From assembly GCA_021809435.1 (NCBI GenBank), contig JAKBAD010000001.1, positions 434,001 to 498,000 on the forward strand: DNA of 64,000 bases, given 5' to 3'. Below, one piece after another: positions 1 to 9,564 of this stretch. Every line of letters starts with the position of its first letter. The first letter of the stretch is position 1. The position numbers were made by a program, and so were the translations under genes. The notes beneath the pieces were generated by a model that searched no databases, was not told the origin of the DNA, and saw nothing but the letters and a program-made list of their open reading frames with translations. The DNA comes from Pseudomonadota bacterium (GTDB lineage: Bacteria; Pseudomonadota; Alphaproteobacteria; Acetobacterales; Acetobacteraceae).

Positions 1-705
1 GGGGGAGTGGCGGTCCAAAATCCAAGCGGCACGTTCCAAGGGGTGATCGATGCCCTGGCGACCGACAATCTCGCCCACATTTTGGCGGAGCCAACTCTGA
101 CGGCCCTTTCCGGCACCCAGGCCAGCTTCGAGGTTGGCGGTCAGTTTCCCATCCCCGTCAGCTCGGGCTCGAACGGCAGCATCACCGTCACCTATAAAAA
201 TTATGGCGTGCTGCTCACCTTCACCCCCACAGTTTATTCGGACGGCCGCATCGCCCTGCAGGTATCTCCCGAGGTGAGTTCGCTCAACAGCGCCAATTCG
301 GCCCAGCTTTCCTCGTCGGGCAGCAATGCCACGTTCAACGTCCCGTCGCTCAACGTCACGGCTGCCACCACAACGGTGATTCTCGGCTCCGGCCAAGGCA
401 TGGCGATTGCCGGTCTGCTCGAGGACACCACCAATCAGGTGGATAATGGCGTGCCAGGGCTGAGCGAAGTACCTTTGGTCGGCGCCTTGTTCCGCGGTGA
501 CGCTTTCCAGCGCGAGCAGCAGGAATTGGTCATCACGGTAACCCCCTATCTGGTTACCCCGGCGAACAACCCCAACTCAATCGCCTCGCCTGACGATGGT
601 TGGTCGCCCCCGAACGATCTGCAACGCATTCTGTTGTTGCGTGATAACGGCACCGTCGCAAACAACAGCCAAATTCCGGGTGATGCCGGCTTTATGGTGC
701 AATGA
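1..705 (+). CDS. cpaC: Tad/Cpa pilus secretin (CpaC/RcpA), C-terminal part, 5' truncated
   Basis: This frame is open from the first base of the window, so the gene begins upstream and only about 234 C-terminal residues are present. Seen: the secretin core, including an ILAEPTLTALSG segment, a VGGQFPIPV segment, repeated beta-strand blocks, and near the end QELVITVTPYLV, the usual closing strand of T2SS/Tad secretins. Known of the family: CpaC/RcpA forms the outer-membrane ring through which the Flp/Tad pilus passes. The stop overlaps the start of the lipoprotein gene at 702, and cpaE, cpaF, tadB, tadC and tadD follow on the same strand, which identifies it as the Tad secretin and not a type II secretion GspD. 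The N-terminal ring-building domains lie outside the window. The GTG at 7 is an internal codon and not a supported start. Confidence 0.88.
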   Translation, partial: GGVAVQNPSGTFQGVIDALATDNLAHILAEPTLTALSGTQASFEVGGQFPIPVSSGSNGSITVTYKNYGVLLTFTPTVYSDGRIALQVSPEVSSLNSANSAQLSSSGSNATFNVPSLNVTAATTTVILGSGQGMAIAGLLEDTTNQVDNGVPGLSEVPLVGALFRGDAFQREQQELVITVTPYLVTPANNPNSIASPDDGWSPPNDLQRILLLRDNGTVANNSQIPGDAGFMVQ

Positions 706-1010
706 TGAGAGCCAGTGCCATGCGTTATACCGTGTTTTTTTGTTTCTGCGTGGCCGTGTTGAGCTTGACTGGCTGCAATGGGCTGGTCGATCCCCTGCAA
801 CGGCCCGGCACCTGGTCAGCCACCGGCGCCGCTAACGAGACGATCGCCCAGCAAGCCGCCGATAAATCAGATTTGATCAGCGGGCACGGCGAAGCCGGAA
901 CCAGTGGCATCGCGGCGGTTGGCGCCGTGGAGAAGGCAAACGCCAACGGCACGGCCTCAGTGCTGGAAACCCCGCCGGCCATGACGGCGACCGTCAGCAT
1001 CAGTCAGTGA
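702..1010 (+). CDS. Short CpaD-like pilus lipoprotein
   Basis: A 102-residue protein (96 if the in-frame ATG at 720 is used). Seen: a hydrophobic N-terminus ending in the lipobox LTGC, so lipid attachment at that Cys and outer-membrane location are expected. The mature part carries PGTW-SATGAANETIAQQAADKSDL, which resembles the 'aNlaamvadP-DL' block near the C-terminus of CpaD proteins, followed by a G/A-rich tail. CpaD is usually about 200 residues or more, so this is a reduced form that keeps only that block. It overlaps the secretin stop by 4 bases and precedes cpaE by 47 bases, exactly where cpaD sits in Cpa operons. The role as secretin-associated lipoprotein or pilotin is inferred from family and position. 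An unrelated small lipoprotein is possible. Confidence 0.65.
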   Translation: MMRASAMRYTVFFCFCVAVLSLTGCNGLVDPLQRPGTWSATGAANETIAQQAADKSDLISGHGEAGTSGIAAVGAVEKANANGTASVLETPPAMTATVSISQ

Positions 1011-1057
1011 CAGCGCATGAGGAAGCTTATAGTCTCGGCTGAAAAGCAGGAGGTCGC

Positions 1058-2320
1058 ATGAGTCAGCAAGGGTCCCGTGGAGTTCCTGCAGAAATCGGCC
1101 CGGCGGGCCGCCCTGACCGGCTGACCGTTCTGGCGTTTCTGGGAGATCCGGCGACGGAGCAGGTATTGCGCGATGGCCTTGGCGATACGGTCGCCAATGG
1201 CATGGATATTCGCCGCGGCACGGTGCGCACCGCCATTGCCGCCATGTCGAAGATGCAGACACCTGAGGTTCTGATCGTCGATATCGCCGGTGAGGAACAA
1301 CCCCTGCACGCCCTGGGCGAATTGTCAGACGTGGTTGAGCCAGGCGTGCGCGTGCTTGTCATCGGCGACACGGACGATGTGGATTTTTACCGCCACATCA
1401 CCCGCGGCATGGGCGTGATGGAGTATATCTTCAAGCCTATCACGCGCGAGGCGGTAGCGCGCCATTTCGCGCCGCTGATCACCCGTAAAACCATTGGGCA
1501 GGAGGCCACACGCGGCGGCCGGGTGGTGGTGATCATGGGCGCGCGCGGGGGGGTTGGGGCCACCTCCATTGCCGGCAATCTGTCCTGGCTGCTCGGCGTC
1601 ATGGCCAAGCGCCATACGGTGTTTGTCGAATCCGATATTCATATGGGCTCAGGGGCGCTGCTGCTCGGCGGTAAGACTGGCCCTGGCCTGCGTATGGCGC
1701 TCGAAACACCTGACCGTATCGATCCGCTATTCGTCGAGCGCGCGGCGCAACCAGTGGCGGAGCGCCTGCATGTGCTGGCCTCCGAAGAAAAACTAACCGA
1801 ACCTTTGCATTACGCGCCAGGCGCTGCCCGGCGCCTGATCGAGGCGCTGCGCGTACGCTATAATTTCATAGTCATGGACGTGCCGTTCCTGCCGATGCCT
1901 TGTAACCGCGAACTGATCGAATTCGCGCATCACCGCGTTATCGTCATGGATCCCTCCCTCGCGTCGGTGCGTGATACGCTGCGCCTGATGTCGCTACCCA
2001 ATGGCCCCTGGCAGCCACAGAGCCCGACCATCGTGCTCAATCGCCAGGGGCGTCCGGGTGGTCTCACCCGCAAACAGATCGAGGATGCGCTGAAGGTCAA
2101 AATCGACATCGTTATTCCCGATATGCCTAAGCAACTCAACGAGTCGGCGAGCTTTGGCGAGCCGGCCATCGCCACGCGTGGACCGTTCCGGCAGGCTATC
2201 ATCGAGCTGTCGCGCGAGGTGGGCTTCGTCGCCGGGCGTGAAGATGGCGTGATTGAAGGAGCAGGGCAGGTGACAGCGGTCGGCGGCATCTTTAAAATGC
2301 TCAGCTTAAGCAAGAGGTAA
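1058..2320 (+). CDS. cpaE: Pilus assembly ATPase-like protein CpaE/TadZ
   Basis: 420 residues, preceded by a strong AGGAGGT ribosome site at about 1048. Residues about 20-135 look like a receiver-type (CheY-like) fold with VLIVDI and VLVIGD strands. Residues about 155-390 form a MinD/ParA-like ATPase domain. The P-loop near residue 160 reads GARGGVGATS: the deviant Walker A Lys positions are Arg and Ala, so nucleotide binding or hydrolysis may be weak or absent. Atypical P-loops are known in CpaE/TadZ proteins. A VMDVPF strand later fits the Walker B position. Known role: a polar or membrane targeting factor that recruits the Tad assembly machinery. It lies between the CpaD-like gene and cpaF with 6 bases to cpaF, so it is probably cotranscribed. 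Confidence 0.88.
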   Translation: MSQQGSRGVPAEIGPAGRPDRLTVLAFLGDPATEQVLRDGLGDTVANGMDIRRGTVRTAIAAMSKMQTPEVLIVDIAGEEQPLHALGELSDVVEPGVRVLVIGDTDDVDFYRHITRGMGVMEYIFKPITREAVARHFAPLITRKTIGQEATRGGRVVVIMGARGGVGATSIAGNLSWLLGVMAKRHTVFVESDIHMGSGALLLGGKTGPGLRMALETPDRIDPLFVERAAQPVAERLHVLASEEKLTEPLHYAPGAARRLIEALRVRYNFIVMDVPFLPMPCNRELIEFAHHRVIVMDPSLASVRDTLRLMSLPNGPWQPQSPTIVLNRQGRPGGLTRKQIEDALKVKIDIVIPDMPKQLNESASFGEPAIATRGPFRQAIIELSREVGFVAGREDGVIEGAGQVTAVGGIFKMLSLSKR

Positions 2321-2326
2321 CCGCGA

Positions 2327-3735
<1,409 letters not shown>

Positions 3736-3736
<1 letters not shown>

Positions 3737-4725
3737 TGTTGGTCCAAAAACTCCTCTTGCTGCTGGCGTTGGGGCTGCTGCTGCTGGTGTTCATCGCCGT
3801 TACCACCATGGCGGTGGTGAAAGAGCACGACCGCACCGCCAAGCTGAAACAGCGCATGGTCGAAGCGGCGGTACCCTCGGCTCGTCCAGTCACGCAGATC
3901 GACGATGAGTTATCGCTCGTTCGCACGCGCTCCCGCTCCGACATCATCAAAGAGCGTGCCGCGGCGTTGATCGGCGTCGATCTGAAGCAGGCAGAGACCT
4001 ATCCCATCAAATGGTGGCTGGTGCCGCCCTTGGCCGCCATCATCGACTGGGTGTTGATGTTCATCCTCTCGCACCCGATGGGCGGCTACCCGGTACTCTG
4101 GTACATCACCGAATGGTTTGGCACGCCCATCGCCTGGTATGTTATCGACCGGTTTATCTTCAATTGGTTCACCAACCGCCGAAACTCCAAGCTGATCGAG
4201 CAATTCCCCGATGCGCTGAACACCGTGGTACGCTGCGTGCGGGTCGGCATTCCCATGGCCGAGGCTTTGCGCACCGTCGCCAAGGACGCCATGGAGCCGA
4301 CCAAGATGGAGTTTGGCATTCTGGCCGACAAAGTCTCGATCGGCATCCCGCTCGATGTTGCCCTGCGCGAACTGGCTGAGCGCGTTAAACTGACAGAATA
4401 TCAATTCTTCGCCACGGCACTTACCCTGCAGGCCCGCTCAGGCGGCGGCATCACCCAAACCCTGGAAACCCTGGCCGATGTCATCCGTAAGCGTGTGGGT
4501 CTCAAGGCTCGCGGCTACGCCCTGACCGCCGAGGCCCGGACCTCAGCCATGGTGCTTGCCGTGCTGCCGTTTTTCGCCGGCGGGGTCATTTTTCTCATGC
4601 AGCGGAGCTACATTCTCGTGCTGTTCACCACCAAATCAGGCGAATCAGTGCTCGGCGCGGCCATTGTGCTCATGATTCTCGGCATGGGCACCATTCAATT
4701 CATGATCAGCAATGTTCTTAAATAG
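3736..4725 (+). CDS. tadB: Tad pilus inner-membrane platform protein TadB
   Basis: 329 residues. Seen: an N-terminal hydrophobic helix (about residues 2-25), further membrane segments around residues 95-140, a T2SSF/GspF-like cytoplasmic domain (roughly 155-285, with FPDALNTVVRCVRVGIPMAEAL and a glycine-rich RSGGGITQTLE turn) and two membrane segments at the C-terminus. This is the TadB layout. TadB and TadC form the inner-membrane platform that passes ATPase motion to the growing pilus. The start codon overlaps the cpaF stop, and the 3' end overlaps tadC by 14 bases, so the three genes are tightly coupled. Confidence 0.94.
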
Positions 4726-5668
4726 CGCCATCCCTGTCTGGTTGATCCTGACCCTCGTCGGGGTTGTGTTTCTCCTGGTCGCGGGGATGGGAATCCTGCT
4801 CCTGATCGATTTTGAGCGCAATAATCAGCTCTCCCGGCGGCTTGCCGTGGTCACTGAGGGCCTCGATCCCCATGAAGAAATCGAGACGAAAAACGAAGGT
4901 CCGTTGGCACTCCGCCTGATCTCGGGGTTTGGCATGATCGTTGTCCGCTCGGGCATGCTCTCGCGCAAAACTCTGGCCGAGATTACCGCCACGCTTGAAG
5001 GTATCGGTTTTCGTGGTGGCCGGGGGCTTGGGCTATTCATTGGCTCCAAAATTCTGCTCACCTTGCTGGGGCCGGTGCTCGGTTTTTTACTGGCCCGGCA
5101 CCTGGGGCTGTCGCATTTCTGGCTCCTGGTCTGCACGGCGGGCGGGTTGGTCGTCGGCATGTTGTCGCCCGAATGGATCGCGACCAAAATCCGCCAGAGC
5201 CATCTGGAAAAAGTTTCCCTCGGTGTGCCCGACGCGCTTGATATGCTGGTGATCTGCGCCGATGCTGGCCTGGCGCTCGAGGCTGGTATTGCCCGCGTGT
5301 CCCAGGAGCTTGAAATGCTCAACCCTAACTTGGCATTGGAATTGAGCCAGACCTCGCGGGAACTGACCATCGGGTCCGACATGCGCCAAGCCATGGACGC
5401 TCTGGGCGAACGCACGGGGCTGGAGACGCTGAAACGCCTGGCCACCACGCTTGCCCAGTCTCTGCAATATGGCACACCGCTAACTCAGGCGCTGCGCACA
5501 CTTTCCGCTGAACTGCGCGCCGAGGCGCTGGTGCGGTTCGAGGAGCGCGCGGGCCGGCTTCCCACCCTGATGACCATGCCAATGATTCTCTTCATCCTGC
5601 CATGCGTCTTCCTGGTGCTCGGTGGCCCCGCGATGATCAACGTCATGGCCGCTTTCCATCACCATTAG
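4712..5668 (+). CDS. tadC: Tad pilus inner-membrane platform protein TadC
   Basis: 318 residues. Seen: an N-terminal membrane helix (about residues 8-32), a central membrane pair (about 100-150), a GspF-like domain with VPDALDMLVICADAGLALEAGIARV, and a closing hydrophobic helix (MPMILFILPCVFLVLGGPA) before a His-rich end. This is the usual TadC arrangement, partner of TadB. It overlaps tadB by 14 bases and is followed 27 bases later by the TadD-like gene. The ADAGLALE segment helps separate TadC from the similar TadB. Confidence 0.93.
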   Translation: MFLNSAIPVWLILTLVGVVFLLVAGMGILLLIDFERNNQLSRRLAVVTEGLDPHEEIETKNEGPLALRLISGFGMIVVRSGMLSRKTLAEITATLEGIGFRGGRGLGLFIGSKILLTLLGPVLGFLLARHLGLSHFWLLVCTAGGLVVGMLSPEWIATKIRQSHLEKVSLGVPDALDMLVICADAGLALEAGIARVSQELEMLNPNLALELSQTSRELTIGSDMRQAMDALGERTGLETLKRLATTLAQSLQYGTPLTQALRTLSAELRAEALVRFEERAGRLPTLMTMPMILFILPCVFLVLGGPAMINVMAAFHHH

Positions 5669-5695
5669 CCGCAAGAGCCATAAGCAGAAGGTCTC

Positions 5696-7084
5696 ATGAG
5701 CATCATCTCTCCCGCCCCGCACACCCTCAGCCGCCAACTCAAGACTGGCGTGGCGCTCGCGACCCTTGCCGCGGTTCTCACGCTCTCAGCCTGTAGCAAG
5801 ACCGGGCAAACAAGCACCAATCCAGACACCACAGCCACCACCGACGAAGCCCAGGCGAAGGCGTCGATTACCCCTGATACGCTCAATGTCGCGGATGCCG
5901 CCATTGCCAGCGGCAACCCAGCCATGGCCCTGTCGGTATCGCAGTCCGTACTGCAAGCCGATCCCAATAATATCGATGCGCTGGTGCACGAGGGCAATGC
6001 CTATTACGCGCTCAACCGCTGCGAGCCAGCCATGGCCGCCTATAAGCTGGCCCTTCAAAACGATCCGCATGCCTCCCAAGCCGAAACCGGCCTTGGGCGT
6101 TGCCTGATGAGAACCGACCCGGCCCAGGCCATCGTCGTTCTCCAGGCCGCCGTGGCCGATGACCCTGGCAACGCCGCCGCGCTCAACGATCTGGGCATTG
6201 CCTATGACCTCACCGGCAATTTCGCCGCCGCGGTTGATCCTTATCACAAAGCCTTGCTAGCCGATCCATCCATGACGGCGGTTGAAGTCAATCTGGGCCT
6301 GTCGCTGGCCCTCTCCGGCAACGGCCAGGAGGCGCTGCAATATCTCGGCCCGTTGGCGACCGGCCAGGACGCGACGCCAAAAATCCGTGAAAACTACGCT
6401 TTGGCGCTGGTCTCCGTGGGCCAGATCGAACAAGCCCGCGACGTTCTGGCGATCGACCTGCCACCCGACCAAGCGCAGCGCGCGCTGGCGGGCTACCAAG
6501 CCTTGATCGCCGCCAGCATCACGCCTCCGCCCACACCACCCGCGCCCGCCCCAACGGTGGAGACAGTCTCCACCCCACCAGTTTCCGCCGCTCCCATCGA
6601 AGCCGCCGCCCCGGTATCGGCCTCGCAGCCCATCAGCGCGCCCGTACCGCTGACTCCGGCAGCCACCCCGGTTGCCGCGTCCGTCCCCCCCCCCATAATG
6701 GCGCCCGCCGCTCCAAAAAATCCTGATGCCGCCTATGTCGGCCCCTCACCAATCCCCGGGGCGGTCTCATCGTCGGCCGGGGGTGAACAGCCCGCCACAG
6801 CCATGCCCCCCATACCCGCTCCCATCTCCAGCGGCAGCGGTCGTGTGTCGGTGCAAATAGCCGCGCTTGATAGTGAAATCGCCGCCCGGCATTCCTGGCG
6901 CAAGCTTGCCGACCAGCAACCAAGCCTGCTCGCCGGCAAGTCACCCGAAATCGAAAAAGCCTCCGTGCACGGCAAAACATTTTATCGTCTGCGTATCGGC
7001 GGTTTTACCAGCAAGGTAGAGGCCGCCCGATTCTGTGCCGAGCTCTCCGCCACGGGCAATAGCTGCACAGTGGCGGATTTCTAG
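5696..7084 (+). CDS. tadD: TadD-like TPR lipoprotein with C-terminal SPOR domain
   Basis: 462 residues, ATG with AGAAGG about 5 bases upstream. Seen: a signal peptide with lipobox LSAC (Cys33), tetratricopeptide repeats over about residues 60-260 (DALVHEGNAYYALNRCEPAMAAY; NDLGIAYDLTGNF), a long Pro/Ala/Val linker (about 265-380), and a C-terminal SPOR-like domain (about 384-462) with SVQIAALDSEIAAR and FYRLRIGGFTSKVEAARFC. TadD is a TPR lipoprotein needed for Tad pilus biogenesis. SPOR domains bind glycan strands lacking stem peptides, usually at septa. The fusion suggests that the pilus machine, or this subunit, is anchored to specific peptidoglycan sites (inference). The TAG stop lies inside a downstream palindrome. 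It is the last pilus gene in the run; no tadE/F/G follows. Confidence 0.85.
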   Translation: MSIISPAPHTLSRQLKTGVALATLAAVLTLSACSKTGQTSTNPDTTATTDEAQAKASITPDTLNVADAAIASGNPAMALSVSQSVLQADPNNIDALVHEGNAYYALNRCEPAMAAYKLALQNDPHASQAETGLGRCLMRTDPAQAIVVLQAAVADDPGNAAALNDLGIAYDLTGNFAAAVDPYHKALLADPSMTAVEVNLGLSLALSGNGQEALQYLGPLATGQDATPKIRENYALALVSVGQIEQARDVLAIDLPPDQAQRALAGYQALIAASITPPPTPPAPAPTVETVSTPPVSAAPIEAAAPVSASQPISAPVPLTPAATPVAASVPPPIMAPAAPKNPDAAYVGPSPIPGAVSSSAGGEQPATAMPPIPAPISSGSGRVSVQIAALDSEIAARHSWRKLADQQPSLLAGKSPEIEKASVHGKTFYRLRIGGFTSKVEAARFCAELSATGNSCTVADF

Positions 7085-7145
7085 TGTGATGGTTCTGAAA
7101 TTCGTGATATTCCATATCGCGAATTTCAGAAGCTGAATCATACTA
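7081..7145. repeat. Imperfect palindrome of the TAGTGT-TTCTGAAAT family, copy 1
   Basis: Perfect 12-bp arms at 7093-7104 (TTCTGAAATTCG) and 7120-7131 with a 15-nt loop. Pairing continues imperfectly outward to TAG(T) at 7082 and ACTA at 7142-7145. The first bases of the element are the TAG stop codon of the TadD-like gene. It shares the TAGTGT...TTCTGAAAT arm with the palindrome at 7160-7208, so both look like copies of one dispersed element. There is no T-run, so it is not a standard intrinsic terminator, although the hairpin may slow transcription or protect mRNA ends. Confidence 0.75.
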
Positions 7146-7159
7146 TCTTATTGATTTTC

Positions 7160-7208
7160 CTAGTGTCGTGATTCTGAAATCCAACGGATTTCAGAATCAC
7201 GACACTAG
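7160..7208. repeat. Perfect 23-bp inverted repeat, copy 2 of the same family
   Basis: Left arm 7160-7182 and right arm 7186-7208 are exact reverse complements over 23 bp around a 3-nt AAC loop. The element begins and ends with CTAG. The arm contains TAGTGTCGTGATTCTGAAAT, close to copy 1. A perfect arm pair suggests recent arrival or strong selection. It sits between two convergent genes. Confidence 0.9.
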
Positions 7209-7270
7209 AGCCGGATGACATGAGATGGACTGGCGTAGCGATCCCATCTCATGTCGGAATTGCCCTCTAA
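7206..7270. repeat. TAGAGC-headed palindrome
   Basis: 12-bp arms GACATGAGATGG (7217-7228) and its complement (7244-7255) around a 15-nt loop, flanked by TAGAGCCGGAT on the left and by CCCTCTAA on the right, so the outer ends are also roughly complementary. The right end contains the TAG stop codon (7267-7269 on the minus strand) of the CCA-adding enzyme gene. The TAGAGC heading recurs at 14682, 14721 and 27380. Confidence 0.7.
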
Positions 7271-8415
7271 GCTGTGATCACGGTCTTGGCCTTGTCCAGG
7301 CACTCTGAGCGCTCCGCCATGCAGCCGCCTGCCTGCCACCAGTTTTCCACCACGCGCAACACCCGCCCCAGCTCCGGCCCTGGGCGGAGTCCAAGCCTCA
7401 GCAAATCCCGCCCCTGGAGTGGAAAAACCGGTCGGGGCAGAGCCACCAGGCGGGCGCGCAGCTCATCCCATTCGGGGGCCGCGCCGTCCGCCAGCCATAT
7501 GCGTGCCGCCAGCACCTCCGGCGGATCACCATACAGCGCCCGCCGCAGCGCGGCATCCTCATCACCCGGCTTCAACGCATTGGGCGCCCGATACGCCCGC
7601 AAGCGCGCCGCCTCGGCCCCGCTCAGGCGCAGCCGGGCGGCAAATGCCGTCACATCTCCCACACCCAGCGCCGCAGCGCGTAACAGCGCCTCCGCCGGCG
7701 CGCGGGCTTTCACCAGCATTTCCAGCCGTGCGGGCACCGCTTCTGGCCACACCACGTCCAGCACGCCGCTTTCCGCCATCAGCCGCACCGCCGTGCAGGG
7801 CAGGGGGGCCTGCAAAATCAACTTCAGCTCATGCCACACACGCTCCGCCGAAAGCCCCGCCACCCCCGCACGGTTGGCGCTGATCGCCGCCAGCGCCACC
7901 TCATCGGGCTGTCCCCGGCCGTAGCGGGCAAAAAACCGGAAATACCGCAGCGCCCGCAAATAATCCTCGCGAATGCGCGCCGCCGCCCTGCCCACAAACC
8001 GCACCCGCCCGGCCTCCAGGTCCGCCTGACCGCCAAAATAATCAAAAATCCGGCCATTTTGGTCCATAGACATGGCATTGATGGTAAAATCCCGCCGCGC
8101 CGCGTCCTCGCGCCAGTCATCGGTGAACTCCACCAGCGCATGGCGCCCGTCGGTTGCCACATCGCGCCGCAGCGTGGTCACCTCAAACCCCCGGCCCGCC
8201 GCCACCACCGTCACGGTGCCGTGGTCAAGCCCGGTCGGCACCGCCCTCAGCCCCGCGGCTCTGGCCCGCGCCATCACCCTGTCGGGTGTCAGGGGCGAAG
8301 CCATATCGATATCGGCAATTTCGCACCCCAGCAGCGCATCGCGCACCGCCCCACCCACAATCCGCGCCTCGGGCAGTGCCGCCCAGACCTCGTCAAGCCC
8401 CGGAAACCCGATCAC
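7267..8415 (-). CDS. CCA tRNA nucleotidyltransferase / poly(A) polymerase family protein
   Basis: 382 residues. Seen: the class II nucleotidyltransferase signature VGGAVRDALLG followed by DIDMAS (the two metal-binding Asp residues), the second strand DFTINAMSMD, and the RNA/nucleotide-binding region with RIREDYLRALRYFRFFARYG. The length and absence of an HD domain match alphaproteobacterial CCA-adding enzymes, which add or repair the 3' CCA of tRNA. The poly(A) polymerase sub-branch cannot be excluded by eye. The start overlaps the stop of the upstream Nudix gene by 4 bases, so the Nudix and this gene are probably one transcript, perhaps with the DUF1285 gene. The same trio is common in alphaproteobacteria. 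Confidence 0.92.
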   Translation of the reverse strand: MIGFPGLDEVWAALPEARIVGGAVRDALLGCEIADIDMASPLTPDRVMARARAAGLRAVPTGLDHGTVTVVAAGRGFEVTTLRRDVATDGRHALVEFTDDWREDAARRDFTINAMSMDQNGRIFDYFGGQADLEAGRVRFVGRAAARIREDYLRALRYFRFFARYGRGQPDEVALAAISANRAGVAGLSAERVWHELKLILQAPLPCTAVRLMAESGVLDVVWPEAVPARLEMLVKARAPAEALLRAAALGVGDVTAFAARLRLSGAEAARLRAYRAPNALKPGDEDAALRRALYGDPPEVLAARIWLADGAAPEWDELRARLVALPRPVFPLQGRDLLRLGLRPGPELGRVLRVVENWWQAGGCMAERSECLDKAKTVITA

Positions 8416-8966
8416 GCCTCGCCTCGCAATCTCTGGGCCAGCCGGAACAGAATTTCCCCCGTCGCCCCCCAGATCACATGCTCCTCATGCGGCCAGACAT
8501 AGAAAAAATGCCGTCGCCCCATAAACACCGCCTCGCGGCGCGCGGGTAAAGAAGGATCAAGGAGGGCAGGGAAGGGCAGGCAGAACAGCTCCGCCACCTC
8601 CGAGGCATCGGGGGTCAGCCGCACCTCCCGTGGCACCAGCGCCAGAACGGGGGAAATATGAAACCCCGTGCCGGTCACGTGGTCATCCATCCGGCCCAAT
8701 ATTTCCGCTAGCGTGGGGTCTAGGCCAATTTCCTCCTGCGCCTCGCGCAGCGCCGCCGCCTCGGGCGTCGCGTCCCTCGGCTCGATCTTGCCACCCGGAA
8801 ACGCCACCTGCCCGGCATGAGACGGCAAATCCAAGCTCCGGCGTGTCAGCCACACGCCGCGCTCAGGCTCCAGCGCCACCAGCACCGAAGCGGGGCGCAA
8901 CTTCGATACCGCGATATTGCGCGCCACGCCTCCCCCTAAAAGCCGTCGCAGCGTGGGCGCATCCAT
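8412..8966 (-). CDS. Nudix hydrolase, CoA pyrophosphatase type
   Basis: 184 residues from the ATG at 8966, chosen because GGAGGGG lies 6-8 bases upstream and because earlier in-frame codons run into the DUF1285 gene. Seen: the Nudix box GGKIEPRDATPEAAALREAQEEIGL in its exact spacing, preceded by SHAGQVAFPGG, the extended motif typical of CoA pyrophosphatases (NudL/PCD1 type), which cleave CoA to 4'-phosphopantetheine and 3',5'-ADP. Substrate specificity is inferred from that motif. It lies between the DUF1285 gene and the CCA-adding gene and overlaps the latter by 4 bases. Confidence 0.88.
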   Translation of the reverse strand: MDAPTLRRLLGGGVARNIAVSKLRPASVLVALEPERGVWLTRRSLDLPSHAGQVAFPGGKIEPRDATPEAAALREAQEEIGLDPTLAEILGRMDDHVTGTGFHISPVLALVPREVRLTPDASEVAELFCLPFPALLDPSLPARREAVFMGRRHFFYVWPHEEHVIWGATGEILFRLAQRLRGEA

Positions 8967-8988
8967 GCGCCGCCCCTCCATTTTCGTC

Positions 8989-9564
8989 TCAGTCGTCGCA
9001 GCAGCAGCCGGGCAAATCGCCCAGCGAAAAAAACGCCCCCCGACTCCACACGCCGAGCACCTTGCGTCCGTGCAGCTCGCCAGGCTCTGCCAGCGCCACC
9101 AGCTCATAATAAACCGAGCGTGAAATACGCGCCTCGATATTATAACGTCCCCGGCCCGCGCGTACATGCAAATAGGGGGTAGGCTCGCAGCTCAATAGGT
9201 CGTGGGCAATCCGAATCGGATGCTCCGGTCCCGCGACCACACATTGATCCGTATTGGTGCGAAAGCACAAAACCTGCTCGCGCCCCTCGCCCTTCCAATC
9301 CATTTCCACCGCCACAAACGGCGCATCCTCCACCTCAATCGACCCGCGCTCTGCCGGCGTTTCAAGAAAATATCGGCCATCCTCCTCGCGCTTGAGCACC
9401 GAGGCAAATAAACACACCATCGCCTTGCGCCCAATTGGGCTGCCCTTATAAAGCCAGGTGCCGTCCCGCTTGATCAGAAACGGCAACTGGCCGCAATCCA
9501 CCGCGCTCCTGGCCTTGGCCGGCGCCGTCTCTTGCTTGCCTTGCGTGTTCCCAAACCCCGTCAC
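8989..9564 (-). CDS. DUF1285 family protein
   Basis: 191 residues. The sequence matches the DUF1285 pattern: an N-terminal segment with PFLIKRDGTWLYKGSPIGRKAMV, a middle EDAPFVAVEM block, and a C-terminal extension ending in GCCCDD. No enzymatic motif is evident and the family has no settled function. It is the first gene of a minus-strand run with the Nudix hydrolase (start 22 bases downstream) and the CCA-adding enzyme. That conserved neighbourhood suggests, without proving, a housekeeping role linked to nucleotide or RNA metabolism. Confidence 0.82.
   Translation of the reverse strand: MTGFGNTQGKQETAPAKARSAVDCGQLPFLIKRDGTWLYKGSPIGRKAMVCLFASVLKREEDGRYFLETPAERGSIEVEDAPFVAVEMDWKGEGREQVLCFRTNTDQCVVAGPEHPIRIAHDLLSCEPTPYLHVRAGRGRYNIEARISRSVYYELVALAEPGELHGRKVLGVWSRGAFFSLGDLPGCCCDD

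Noticed and set aside
7081-7270. Reading the three palindromes as a CRISPR array or intrinsic terminators
   Set aside because: The units differ in stem sequence and have no unique spacers, and none is followed by a T-run.
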